A stretch of DNA of 64,000 bases from Faecalicatena absiana (GCA_017309015.1 JAEDAG010000001.1:354223-418222), one strand, 5' to 3'. Positions 48,779 through 58,223 are shown, counted from the stretch's first letter. The notes: generated by a model not told the origin, from the letters alone. Numbers and translations are program-made.

Positions 48779-48909
48779 AATACATCTATTAGGATAATCA
48801 AAGTCGGTCTGTTTGGCAAGGGCTTTTTTTATTTTTCTAAAAAAAGATGCGGTAAACTAGACGTAAAGATGTGATACCCGAGAAATGCAAAGCAGAGAAA
48901 GGAAAAATC

Positions 48910-49521
48910 ATGAAGAAATTGCAAAAATTCCTGCCGCTCCTGGCCATCTTGGCCCTCGTCCCCTTACTGGCCGCTTGCTCCAAGATCAGCGACTACACCT
49001 TGGATCTGCGGTCACAATTGACCGGGATCCCCTTCACGGTATCAACCTATGACTTCAACGGCCAAAAGATTGACCAAATCAAGGCCAAGTCCGTCCATAT
49101 TGAAACCTATAAGCCAATGAGCAAGAAGACCAGCGATGGCAGCGAGCAGTCCAAGGTCATCGACGTCGAATACGGCGGCCACCAAATGATCCACGTAGGC
49201 TCCAGCCTGATTGCCAACGAAGGTTTGAAGAACTACGAGGATACTTTTTCAAAGAAAGTGACGATCAAGGACAACCAGCGCTCCATCCCCGTCCTGTCCA
49301 TCATGTACAACAACTTCCGCAATGACTGGGCCAGCAAGGGCAAGGTGATCATGGTCCGCTCCCAGGCAGGGATGCCAATCGCCGTATATGCCGGCAACAG
49401 CGTCCGCGTCAGCGCCACTGACATGCCGTCCACCACTAAGATCAACGTCGACGGCCACCGCCTGTTCATTTACCGCTGCGACTACTCTATTTACGACATG
49501 TCAACCGTAAAGACGATGTAG
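48910..49521 (+). CDS. Lipoprotein, DUF5052-like
   Basis: 203 residues from the ATG at 48910, which has AAAGGAAAAA before it (the open frame reaches 13 codons further up but lacks a site). Basic N-terminus, hydrophobic core and a lipobox ending LLAAC, so it is lipid-modified and held on the outer membrane face. The mature protein resembles the DUF5052 lipoproteins of lactobacilli (ITVYN-like start as FTVSTYDFNGQKI, and IMVRSQAGMPIAVYAGN). Family call is from memory; function unknown. Confidence 0.72.
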   Translation: MKKLQKFLPLLAILALVPLLAACSKISDYTLDLRSQLTGIPFTVSTYDFNGQKIDQIKAKSVHIETYKPMSKKTSDGSEQSKVIDVEYGGHQMIHVGSSLIANEGLKNYEDTFSKKVTIKDNQRSIPVLSIMYNNFRNDWASKGKVIMVRSQAGMPIAVYAGNSVRVSATDMPSTTKINVDGHRLFIYRCDYSIYDMSTVKTM

Positions 49522-49527
49522 CTGATT

Positions 49528-49558
49528 ATCCCCCCAAGGACTTTTGGGGGGATTTTTT
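49528..49558 (+). terminator. Intrinsic terminator of the lipoprotein gene
   Basis: ATCCCCCCAA and TTGGGGGGAT with a short loop, then TTTTT. Confidence 0.9.
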
Positions 49559-49565
49559 ATTAACC

Positions 49566-49594
49566 AAAAAACAGGCACCTCACGAGAGGTGCCT
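49566..49594 (-). terminator. Intrinsic terminator of metY
   Basis: CAGGCACCTC and GAGGTGCCTG around a 3-base loop, then TTTTTT on the minus strand, 108 bases after metY. Confidence 0.85.
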
Positions 49595-49623
49595 GACTGC
49601 AGGTTTTGAAAAAATGAATTAGT

Positions 49624-49669
49624 GTGTGTTATTATTGTGCGTTTAATGTGTGTTTGATGTGTGTTTGCT
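49624..49669. repeat. Short tandem repeat, 11-bp unit
   Basis: GTGCGTTTAAT, GTGTGTTTGAT and GTGTGTTTGCT follow head to tail, after a related 13-base unit GTGTGTTATTATT. It lies between the metY stop and its terminator, inside the 3' untranslated part. Confidence 0.7.
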
Positions 49670-49702
49670 ATATTTGTGAATTGCTAATTGATGATCTTGC
49701 TG

Positions 49703-50998
49703 CTAGTCAAGCTTGTCCAGGGCTTGGGTCAAGTCAGCAATTAAGTCGTTGACGTTTTCAACGCCGACGGAGATTCTGATCAGGTCTGAAGTGATCCCGA
49801 CGCTGGCCAGTTCTTCCGCGTTCAGCTGCGCGTGCGTGGTTGAGGCTGGCTGAATGATCAATGACTTGGCATCGGCTACGTTGGCCAGCAAGGAGAACAG
49901 CTTCAAGTTGGCAATCAGTTCCTTGCCGGCTTCAACGCCGCCCTTCAAGCCGAAGGTGAAGATTGAGCCGACCCCCTTTGGGAAGTCGCGTTCAGCCAAG
50001 GCATGGTCCGGGCTGTCCTTGAGGCCTGGGTAGCGAACCCAGGCCACCTTTGGATGATCATTCAAGAATTCAGCGATCTTCTGTGCATTGTAGACGTGGC
50101 GTTCCACGCGCAAAGACAAGCTTTCAAGGCCCTGCAAGAGCAAGAAGGAGTTGAATGGGCTCAGCGTGGCCCCGGTGTCGCGCAAGACCGTGGCCCGGAT
50201 CTTGGTCGTAAAGGCTTGGCCGCCCAAGTCGCCCCAAGTTACGCCCTTGTATGATGGGTCTGGGTTGACGAAGTTCGGGTAGCGGTCAGATGCCTTGTAG
50301 TCGAACTTGCCGCTTTCAACGACTACCCCGCCCATCGTGGTGCCGTGGCCGCCAAAGAACTTGGTAGCTGAGTGGACAACCACGTCCGCGCCATGTTCAA
50401 ATGGCCGGTAAAGATATGGAGTCGCGAAGGTGTTGTCGATGATCAAAATGATCCCATGCTTGTGGGCAATTTCGGCCACGGCATCGATATCGATCAAGTT
50501 GGCGTTCGGGTTGCCAATGGTTTCGGCGTACAAGGCCTTGGTGTGCTCATTGATTTCCTTCTCAAAGTTTGCTGGATCGGCTGGATCAACGAAGTGGGTC
50601 TTAATGCCCAATGGCGGCAAGCTTTGCGCAAACAGGTCATAGGTCCCGCCGTAAATGGTTGAGGCCGCCACGATCTCGTCGCCAGCACCCGCAATGTTCA
50701 AAATCGCCGCCGTAATCGCAGCCGCGCCAGTTGCCAAGGCAACGCCGCCAGTCCCGCCTTCCAAGGCGGCCACTCTGCTTTCAAAGACAGCTGTAGTTGG
50801 GTTGGTCAAGCGGGTGTAGATGTTCCCCGCGTCAGTCAAGGCGAAGCGCCCCGCCGCTTGGTCCGCGTCATCGAAGACGTAAGAAGTGGTTTGGTAGATT
50901 GGCACTGCCCGGGCACCAGTCTCGTCGATTGGTTGTCCAGCGTGGACTTGGAGCGTTTCAAATGATAAACCTTCGTTGCTAATTGGAGCCTTGCTCAT
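49703..50998 (-). CDS. metY: O-acetylhomoserine sulfhydrylase / aminocarboxypropyltransferase
   Basis: PLP enzyme making homocysteine (or cysteine from O-acetylserine) from the O-acetyl amino acid and sulfide or methanethiol. The PLP lysine is K213 in [44 protein letters not shown] and the [20 protein letters not shown] block are typical for the MetY branch. 431 residues. Preceded by a 410-base leader with two small ORFs and a terminator, so expression probably depends on Met/Cys supply. Monocistronic. Confidence 0.95.
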   Translation of the reverse strand: MSKAPISNEGLSFETLQVHAGQPIDETGARAVPIYQTTSYVFDDADQAAGRFALTDAGNIYTRLTNPTTAVFESRVAALEGGTGGVALATGAAAITAAILNIAGAGDEIVAASTIYGGTYDLFAQSLPPLGIKTHFVDPADPANFEKEINEHTKALYAETIGNPNANLIDIDAVAEIAHKHGIILIIDNTFATPYLYRPFEHGADVVVHSATKFFGGHGTTMGGVVVESGKFDYKASDRYPNFVNPDPSYKGVTWGDLGGQAFTTKIRATVLRDTGATLSPFNSFLLLQGLESLSLRVERHVYNAQKIAEFLNDHPKVAWVRYPGLKDSPDHALAERDFPKGVGSIFTFGLKGGVEAGKELIANLKLFSLLANVADAKSLIIQPASTTHAQLNAEELASVGITSDLIRISVGVENVNDLIADLTQALDKLD

Positions 50999-51082
50999 GA
51001 TAAATACCTCGTTAATTTTCTAGTCATAATGACAAATCATCTTTCCGATGCTTCTTTGTGTTTTCGTCTATGAGTTCAAAAA

Positions 51083-51169
51083 TTAACGACACATGGCCGT
51101 GCTGCCAATCGACGCGCCCCGCCAGAAAATCAACCAGCGCTTCGTTTGATGATATCGATTCCTGTTCAT
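51083..51169 (-). CDS. 28-residue leader ORF upstream of metY
   Basis: ATG at 51167-51169 with AAAGGAA 5 bases before it. The product is basic and Trp/Arg-rich (MNRNRYHQTKRW...FWRG) and ends with Met-Cys-Arg before the stop. It lies between the leader terminator and metY. Likely a second leader peptide; it could also be a chance frame. The Met-Cys near the end suits the function of metY. Confidence 0.5.
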   Translation of the reverse strand: MNRNRYHQTKRWLIFWRGASIGSTAMCR

Positions 51170-51186
51170 GCTTGTTCCTTTCAAAT

Positions 51187-51228
51187 AAAAAAGCCGCCGA
51201 ACCAGTTGCAATGGCTCAGCGGCTTAAG
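51187..51228 (-). terminator. Intrinsic terminator in the metY leader
   Basis: On the minus strand AAGCCGC...CCATTGCAACTGG...GCGGCTT, a long stem followed by TTTTTTATT. It lies between the Met-rich leader ORF and the second small ORF, the place of an attenuator. Confidence 0.8.
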
Positions 51229-51254
51229 CGATCAGTATAATCCAGTTTACGATA

Positions 51255-51374
51255 TTAGGATGGTGAACCATTGGTATTTGAATGTACGCTAAGAGGCATG
51301 CAGCACATCATCATGTTGCATGGCATGGTCATCATCATTTGCATGGCATTAGTCTTCTTAGCTGCAAATACCAT
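51255..51374 (-). CDS. Met/Cys-rich leader peptide
   Basis: 39 codons, ATG at 51372-51374 with AAAGGAG 8 bases before it. Ten of 39 codons are Met and three are Cys, most of them packed in codons 11-26 (MQMMMTMPCNMMMCCM). Such bias cannot be expected by chance and fits a ribosome-stalling sensor for methionine and cysteine. Followed after 26 bases by the leader terminator and then by metY. Not a known named leader as far as I can tell. Confidence 0.75.
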   Translation of the reverse strand: MVFAAKKTNAMQMMMTMPCNMMMCCMPLSVHSNTNGSPS

Positions 51375-51416
51375 TGTAGTTCTCCTTTCCTTTCATCAAA
51401 TCTTAATTTAGCTTTA

Positions 51417-51444
51417 AGTATAAAGTCTTTTGGCAGAATGTCAA
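51417..51444 (-). promoter_or_regulatory. Promoter of the metY leader transcript
   Basis: TTGACA (51439-51444), a 16-base spacer and TATACT (51417-51422) on the minus strand; the predicted start is about 36 bases before the leader ATG and about 410 bases before metY. Confidence 0.85.
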
Positions 51445-51532
51445 ACCCTTTTTGACAAAAATTGCCGCAAAAAAGAAAAGCAGCCGCAACTGGCTGAAAA
51501 CGGCCAGTGCACCAGGCAGATTCTTTCTTTTC

Positions 51533-51796
51533 TTAGTTTTCGTATTTGGCCAGTCGAGCCTGCAGGTCTTTGACTGACTGGGGCAACTGGCTGTCCGGGT
51601 AGTTGGACCGGATATTCACCGCCAAATTGGCGGCTACGCCCGCGACTGGCTCATTCATTCCGATCCGCTTGGCGGCCATTTGCAGCAGGTTCTCCAGGGC
51701 TGGGACCCTGCCAATGGCTGGATCAGCCAAGACTTGGTCCAGCATGGCTTTGAAGGACTCATTTTCTTTTGAAAGTTTCTTTTTGTGGAAAAGCAT
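51533..51796 (-). CDS. Probable bacteriocin immunity protein, EntA_Immun-like
   Basis: 87 residues from the ATG at 51794-51796, which follows AAGGAGGAAAG. Predicted all-helical with a basic start (MLFHKKKLSKEN) and helices ending NLAVNIRSNYPDS and QSVKDLQARLAKYEN, the arrangement of EntA-type class II bacteriocin immunity proteins. A possible bacteriocin fragment lies 51 bases upstream. Family call is by pattern, not by search. Confidence 0.55.
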   Translation of the reverse strand: MLFHKKKLSKENESFKAMLDQVLADPAIGRVPALENLLQMAAKRIGMNEPVAGVAANLAVNIRSNYPDSQLPQSVKDLQARLAKYEN

Positions 51797-51847
51797 TTCT
51801 TTCCTCCTTATCATCAACTTTAATTTTAATGCCACGGCTGCCGCTTG

Positions 51848-51937
51848 TTAAGATTGCAAAGCAGAAGCTGCTTGATTAGCAATTTTTCCTGGGAAATATT
51901 GCCGGCAGGTTCCATCATTTCCTTCTTTTGCAAACAT
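51848..51937 (-). CDS. Small ORF, possible bacteriocin remnant
   Basis: 29 codons from ATG 51935-51937 to TAA. Product has FAKEGNDGTCRQYFPGK then an Ala-rich end (QAASALQS). No double-glycine leader and no good ribosome site, so a broken structural gene is likely. Supported mainly by the immunity-like gene just downstream. The rest of 51797-52112 shows no other gene; a TATAAT near 52061 may serve the plus-strand gene at 52113. Confidence 0.35.
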   Translation of the reverse strand: MFAKEGNDGTCRQYFPGKIANQAASALQS

Positions 51938-52112
51938 TTTCGCTAGTTGTGCTTGTTCTGGCTGCTTTTTTCCGGTTTCTTGCTAAAATTAGTCAAGAAG
52001 CTTGATTTGATTAGGAAAGAAAAAGTTGAAGAAAGCGGACCCATTCACCCAAGATTGCACTATAATTAATCTGAAACGATAGATTTTTTATAGAAAGATT
52101 GAGTGAATTACT

Positions 52113-52511
52113 ATGGAACACGCACAACAAGGCAATGGCAAGGCCATTAAATATGCCATCAACGCTTTTGTGATTATTGCAATCTGTTGGATGAGCTTAT
52201 TCAACTTTTTGGGCATGGCCATCGGCGGAAATTTCTACCTGAGCATGCCTGAACTTAAAGAAGAAATTCTGGCAAGCATTATCTACTTCAGTTGGATTTT
52301 TGGCCCAGTCTATGCCATTTTCCGTTTCACCCCTTGGTACAAGGGGCGCGCCGCGCAAGTGATGACCGCGATTGCCATCGTGGTAGCCATCCCTGCTGGC
52401 TTTTTGGCTGGCTACACTACCGGCTGGATTGCTTTCGCCTTTATTATGCCAGTCCTCTTCGCTGCAGCCCTGATCTATGATGAGCTGCAACGGGAGCACG
52501 GAAAGTATTAG
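52113..52511 (+). CDS. Small membrane protein of unknown function
   Basis: 132 residues with four hydrophobic segments, about residues 15-36, 53-68, 82-100 and 104-122. N-terminus polar (MEHAQQGNGKAIK), C-terminus charged (DELQREHGKY). Weak ribosome site (TTGAGTGA). Ends before a terminator. Not recognised. Confidence 0.6.
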   Translation: MEHAQQGNGKAIKYAINAFVIIAICWMSLFNFLGMAIGGNFYLSMPELKEEILASIIYFSWIFGPVYAIFRFTPWYKGRAAQVMTAIAIVVAIPAGFLAGYTTGWIAFAFIMPVLFAAALIYDELQREHGKY

Positions 52512-52537
52512 TTTTTTAGAAGAAATTGGATGCAAAT

Positions 52538-52565
52538 AAAAGGACGGTCGCCTGACCGTCCTTTT
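52538..52565. terminator. Bidirectional intrinsic terminator
   Basis: AAAAGGACGGTC and GACCGTCCTTTT with a 4-base loop, between the convergent genes at 52113 and 52569. Confidence 0.9.
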
Positions 52566-52568
52566 GTT

Positions 52569-52991
52569 TTAGCGGACATTGTAAGTTTTTTCATAATCAT
52601 CAACAGAGCTGCGGATCGTCACTGACCACGTGTCAAAAAAATTAGTCTTGCTGAGAGAAACCGTGTAGTAGTACGGCAAGTTGGCATCCCGCTCGCTTTT
52701 AATGGAGCCAGCGTTCTTAAGGAGCTTATAGTTGCGTTTGCGGCAACTGGGAGTCGTAAATTTAGCCGTAAAAGTTGGCACCAGCTTCCAACCCGCGGTC
52801 GTCTGCACCGGCTCCACGAATTTGGCCTGGAAGCCGTGCTTGGGCAGGCTCTTTTGCAAAATAGCCGCCGCGCTCTTGTTTTCAAGCTGGACATACACAT
52901 CATATACCGCATTAGCCACGCACAAAATCAAAATCAGTGATACCAAAAAAGTGCAGACCACGTGCAGAATGGATTTCTTCTGAGATGCCAT
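52569..52991 (-). CDS. Putative membrane-anchored or secreted small protein
   Basis: 140 residues: basic start (MASQKKS), one hydrophobic segment at about 8-28 (VVCTFLVSLILILCVANAVY) and an outer beta-rich part with SKTNFFDTWSVTI. No lipobox. Single-gene unit. Not recognised. Confidence 0.55.
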   Translation of the reverse strand: MASQKKSILHVVCTFLVSLILILCVANAVYDVYVQLENKSAAAILQKSLPKHGFQAKFVEPVQTTAGWKLVPTFTAKFTTPSCRKRNYKLLKNAGSIKSERDANLPYYYTVSLSKTNFFDTWSVTIRSSVDDYEKTYNVR

Positions 52992-53081
52992 AGATCTATC
53001 TTTCTTTTATTAAAGCTTTTGCTTGGAACATTACTATCAGTTTCATGATATCACGATTTCCTGAGCAGTGATCAGCACTGC

Positions 53082-53672
53082 CTATTCGGGCAAATGCTTC
53101 TGGTAAAAATCACGCTCGCTTTTTGAAAGCTGCAGGAGTGCCAAAGCCTGGTCTAAGCTGATGTGAAAAGCATCCATTATTTTTGGCACAGAATCCATGC
53201 GGCTATTAAACTCGCCAGACTGCTCCTGCACCGTTGCTTCTTCAAGCCGGGCTTTGTAAAAAGCACGGTCTGATTCAGGGATATGCAAGATATTCATTGC
53301 CTGGTCAGCCGTAACTTTGAGAGCTGACATTACTTTCTGAATAGCAGACAACGTGCTTTTTCTTTGGCCAAGTCTTTCGCCTTCTTTTCGGCCAATGTAT
53401 CTTGCGTCATCCATTTTCATCTTTAAGTCCATGTTTGTGCGCCTCCATCCACTATCATTGCTGTACATCAGCATCTTATCCTTCAGCTGCTTGATATAGT
53501 TATCCCCGTCAACGACCTTGTCGTTCATCAGACCCAGAAAGTTTTGCATTTTTTTAGAGACCCTGCCCTTTTCACCGCGCGAGTTGACAAAAATCGTGGT
53601 CACGCCGGTGTCAATCACTTTTCCGGTATCCAAATTGTAATCAGCACATCTATAATTTTTAACGGCAGGCAA
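53082..53672 (-). pseudogene. 3' part of an Rpn-family (PD-(D/E)XK) recombination-promoting nuclease
   Basis: About 190 codons match the C-terminal half of Rpn/PDDEXK transposase-like proteins: TTIFVNSRGEKGRVSKKMQN, NDSGWRRTNMDLKMKMDDAR and IGRKEGERLGQRKS, then two repeats of ADQAMNILHIPESDRAFYK type. The nuclease half with the catalytic motif is missing, and the frame starts in the inverted repeat at the end of the IscB element. No start codon with a site, so it is probably inactive. Confidence 0.72.
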
Positions 53673-55419
53673 GCCCGGGATTCCACCTATTTCAATGGGT
53701 GGAGGGATAGGGCTTGCCTGCCTTCCTTCTTTCTTACTTATATTCGTAAAGCAAAAGCTTTTGCTCTGCTTTTTGCCAGTTGCCGTTATGAGTAATCAGC
53801 TTACAGAGCTTTGTACTGATGTAATTCTTGCCATCCTTGATTACGTAATTGCCTAAGCCATCTGAGAGGCGAACATAAGCGCCTTTTGACAGGTAGCTCT
53901 GCACATAGCCCCTGAGATTAGTCCCGATGACATGTACATAGTCATTGAGCCATAATCCTCTGGCATACTTTGTGTTCTTGGCATTGCGTTTTGATGTTCT
54001 GTTTGCTTCTTTTCGGCCTTTGCGGGCGGTTGCCTCATGAAGCGAACGCTTCTTTTTGCGGAGCTGGCTGATCATCGCTACCGTCTCCGGCATCTGACCA
54101 ACTGACTTGATCCCGCTGATTGCGATTGCGTCCGTGAAGTGTCCCTTTGGCAGATTGTATTTTTTGCGCTCAAAGAAAGTCTGATAGCCATATTGGAAGC
54201 TTGCTTCTGGGAAAGCGGTCATGATCCGCTTGCGCAGAATGTTCATGAATGTTGCACCCTTCAGCTGCTTTGTTACTTTCTTCTTGGCCTTCATCCACTT
54301 GTAGAGCTTGCCGCCCAGCTGGTGGTTCTTCGTCGTATGACAATTCGTGCAAAGCGTTATCAGATTGTCCACCCGGTCTGTCCCGCCCTGTGAGCGGTAG
54401 ACGATATGGTGGACGACAAGCTTTACGCCTTCGCCATGCTTATGGCAAAGCTGACAGGTATATTCGTCACGTGCCAGCACGTAGTACTCATAGTTCTTCC
54501 AGTCCTTTAGGCTTCCTTCTTGGTACTGCTTGCCCGAAATGGCCGGATTGACCATCTTGGCCATGTCAAACTTGCCCACCTCAATATGCAGATCTGGGTT
54601 CGGCAATACAGCCAAATAGCGCTTGATCCAGGCAATGTTGTGATTCACCTTGTCTTTTACTGACGGTGGAAGCCACAAGCCGTCACGCTTGCCGTGCACT
54701 CTGTTGAGAAAGCGGGCCTGACGATAGCGGGTCTTGCGATTTCTTCTGCCTCTGCGGTAGATCATGCGGGTGTACAGATTCGTGTGCACGTCCTGGCGAA
54801 GCTCTACCTCACTTTGGTGCAGCACCTTGTCCTGACTCGTTACGGCAAAGCCAATGTGTCTTTGCCCGGTGTCAACGCCAAGACTGACTTTCTGCTTATA
54901 GCCGTATGAGCCGTATTTCAGTTGAATGGTGAACGGATATTTCTTGACCACGAAGGCCTTACCGCTTTTCAGCAGCAGTCTGGCCTTTCTTGGACGGCAT
55001 GGCATTAGCGGCTTGCCGTCCTTGTTGAGCAGAAATACCCGATTGGCATTCTCATATTCCATTTTTCCTCCTTTGCCGGCAATCATGTTGCCGGCCGCTA
55101 TCCGCATTGGGAGACCCAACGCGGAGTTGCGTTGTTGCCCTTCGACAATGTTATCCATGCTTGCCACGGTTCCGAAGAACCATGACGACGCAGTTGACTG
55201 TCACGTTAACCTCATGACTGTTTACAGAGCTGCCACAGCGCATGGGACTAGAGCATCATCCCATGGTGTGATAACAAAGATAACGTAGTTTTTCTTTCCT
55301 GCCAGCCGAAGCCGACTGGAAAGCTTAGTCTAGACAATGATTCCGGATTTCTCCGGAACACCCCACAAAGATATTGAGGCTTGAAGCTTGCGCTCCAAGC
55401 CCCTCACTTCAGTGAGGGG
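53664..55419 (-). mobile_element. IS200/IS605-family element carrying iscB, no tnpA
   Basis: The 3' side has a long hairpin: GGCAGGCAAGCCC (53664-53676) pairs with GGGCTTGCCTGCC (53710-53722), with an inner CCACC/GGTGG. The 5' side begins with the hairpin CCCCTCACT/AGTGAGGGG (55400-55419), next to TTAC, the target type of these elements. There is no transposase, so it would need TnpA in trans. The exact ends are not proven. Confidence 0.7.
53734..55062 (-). CDS. iscB: RNA-guided endonuclease IscB
   Basis: 442 residues from the ATG at 55060-55062, which has AAAGGAGG before it; the open frame extends 35 codons into the upstream RNA and that part is rejected. Domain order: PLMP motif (KPLMPCRP, 17-24), RuvC-I with D64 (LGVDTGQRHIGFAV), Arg-rich bridge helix (RRGRRNRKTRYRQARF, 103-118), RuvC-II with E161 (IEVGKFD), HNH (CQLC, HH at 218-219, and CTNCH), RuvC-III with H308 and D311 (HFTDAIAI). 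All catalytic residues are present. Cleaves DNA opposite a guide RNA in studied homologues; in the element it probably helps retain the transposon. The Cys pairs in HNH suggest zinc. Confidence 0.92.
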   Translation of the reverse strand: MEYENANRVFLLNKDGKPLMPCRPRKARLLLKSGKAFVVKKYPFTIQLKYGSYGYKQKVSLGVDTGQRHIGFAVTSQDKVLHQSEVELRQDVHTNLYTRMIYRRGRRNRKTRYRQARFLNRVHGKRDGLWLPPSVKDKVNHNIAWIKRYLAVLPNPDLHIEVGKFDMAKMVNPAISGKQYQEGSLKDWKNYEYYVLARDEYTCQLCHKHGEGVKLVVHHIVYRSQGGTDRVDNLITLCTNCHTTKNHQLGGKLYKWMKAKKKVTKQLKGATFMNILRKRIMTAFPEASFQYGYQTFFERKKYNLPKGHFTDAIAISGIKSVGQMPETVAMISQLRKKKRSLHEATARKGRKEANRTSKRNAKNTKYARGLWLNDYVHVIGTNLRGYVQSYLSKGAYVRLSDGLGNYVIKDGKNYISTKLCKLITHNGNWQKAEQKLLLYEYK

Positions 55420-55435
55420 TTACCATTGACATAGA
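55063..55435 (-). ncRNA. Putative omega RNA of IscB, with guide at 5' end
   Basis: 370 non-coding bases directly 5' of iscB, rich in hairpins on the minus strand: CCCCTCACT/AGTGAGGGG (first), TTCCGG/CCGGAA, CCAGTCG/CGGCTGG, CATGGGA/TCCCATG, GGTTC/GAACC, CGCAAC..GCG and GCCGGCAA/TTGCCGGC just before the start. This layout is as in known omega RNAs, where the guide is the 5' end, derived from DNA outside the element. The guide would be about 55420-55435. Boundaries are inferred. Confidence 0.6.
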
Positions 55436-55468
55436 TCTTAGCCTAAGCCAAAATCCTCAGAATATTTT

Positions 55469-55546
55469 CTATTTCGTGCCGTTGCTAATTAAAATGATCG
55501 TGCAGATTGCAATGACCACGGCCATGATAATCAACGAAACAATCAT
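55469..55546 (-). CDS. 25-residue hydrophobic peptide
   Basis: ATG at 55544-55546 follows GGGGTGA by 6 bases. The product is almost entirely a single membrane helix (MIVSLIIMAVVIAICTIILI) with a short polar tail (SNGTK). It lies just after the lysS terminator, before the IscB element. Resembles small membrane or type I toxin-like peptides in form only. Confidence 0.45.
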   Translation of the reverse strand: MIVSLIIMAVVIAICTIILISNGTK

Positions 55547-55577
55547 TTTTTCACCCCGTTTGCTAAATCTCGTGCTA

Positions 55578-55610
55578 TCAAAAAGAGCTTCCCGCTGGGA
55601 AGCTCTTTTA
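55578..55610 (-). terminator. Terminator of lysS
   Basis: AAAAGAGCTTCCC and GGGAAGCTCTTTTT with a 3-base loop on the minus strand, 12 bases after the lysS stop. Confidence 0.88.
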
Positions 55611-55621
55611 ACTCGCCTGGA

Positions 55622-57160
<1,539 letters not shown>

Positions 57161-57165
57161 TTACA

Positions 57166-58194
57166 TTAAATTTCGCCGGCTGCGCGGGCAGCCTTTTGTC
57201 TTTCGCGCTTTTCATAGCTTTCCACGAATTCATCAAGCAGATCGCAGACTTCCTGGCGCGTCCAAACTTCATTTATTTTAGCACGAGTCCGGGCTGAACG
57301 GGGAATTCCCTTCAAATAATATGCGGCTTGTTGCCGGAATTCTGGAACCGCCCGCTTTTCGCCGTGCAGCTGGATCAAGCCGTCCAGCTGATGCTTGGCC
57401 GTTTCTACCTTTTCGCGCACCGTCTGCTCTGGCAATTTCTCGCCAGTTGCCAGATAGTGGGTCATGTCCTTGATCATCCAAGGATTGCCCAAGGCAGCCC
57501 GGCCAACCATGACGGCCGTGCAGCCAATTTCATCCAGGGCCTGCTTGGCCAGTTCTGGACTGGCGATATCCCCATTGGCCACAAATGGCACGTCAAGGAC
57601 TTGCGCGACTTCATGCAGGGTTTCCCAGTCGGCTTCGCCCTGGTACATCTGCTTGCGCGTGCGTCCGTGCATGGCAATCATGGAAGCGCCGGCCTCTTGC
57701 GCGGCCAAGGCGTTTTCCACAGCGAAGATGTGCTTGCGGTCCCAGCCAATCCGCATTTTGACCGTTACCGGCTTTTCCACATTCTGGACAACAGTGTGCA
57801 CCATTTGGTAGATCTTGTTGGCGTCAAGCAGCCACTTGGAGCCGGCATCAGTCTTAGTGACTTTCGGCACCGGACAGCCCATATTGATGTCGATGATGTC
57901 AGCATCAGTGTGCTGGTCGATGTATTGTGCTGCCTGCAGCAGCGTCTCTTCAGTGCCGCCGAAGATCTGGATGCTCATTGGATGTTCGTTTGGATCGACA
58001 TCCAGCATGCTCAGGGTTTTCTTGTTGCCGTAAATGATCCCATGGTCGGAAATCATTTCGCAAACAACCATCCCCGCCCCGAACTCCTTGCAGACTTTTC
58101 TAAAAGCCATGTTGGAGACCCCGGCCATGGGAGCGACCACGACCCGGTTAGGGATTTCGATCTCACGAATCTTCCAAGTATTGTCCATTGCCAT
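57166..58194 (-). CDS. dusB: tRNA-dihydrouridine synthase DusB
   Basis: FMN-dependent reduction of tRNA uridines. VVAPMAGVSNMAFRKVC, DIDINMGCPVPKVTKTDAGS with the catalytic Cys, KMRIGWD and HGRTRKQMYQGEADW, and the FMN block NGDIASPE. 342 residues. Start ATG with AAGGAAG before it. First gene of the dusB-lysS unit. Confidence 0.95.
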   Translation of the reverse strand: MAMDNTWKIREIEIPNRVVVAPMAGVSNMAFRKVCKEFGAGMVVCEMISDHGIIYGNKKTLSMLDVDPNEHPMSIQIFGGTEETLLQAAQYIDQHTDADIIDINMGCPVPKVTKTDAGSKWLLDANKIYQMVHTVVQNVEKPVTVKMRIGWDRKHIFAVENALAAQEAGASMIAMHGRTRKQMYQGEADWETLHEVAQVLDVPFVANGDIASPELAKQALDEIGCTAVMVGRAALGNPWMIKDMTHYLATGEKLPEQTVREKVETAKHQLDGLIQLHGEKRAVPEFRQQAAYYLKGIPRSARTRAKINEVWTRQEVCDLLDEFVESYEKRERQKAARAAGEI

Positions 58195-58223
58195 CTTCTT
58201 CCTTTCAAATGCTACAACTTTAT

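Noticed and set aside
54942-55167. Longer IscB start reaching 55167
   Set aside because: The extra 35 codons lie in the hairpin-rich RNA region; AAAGGAGG is placed for the ATG at 55060-55062, and the family starts close to MEYENANRVFLLN.
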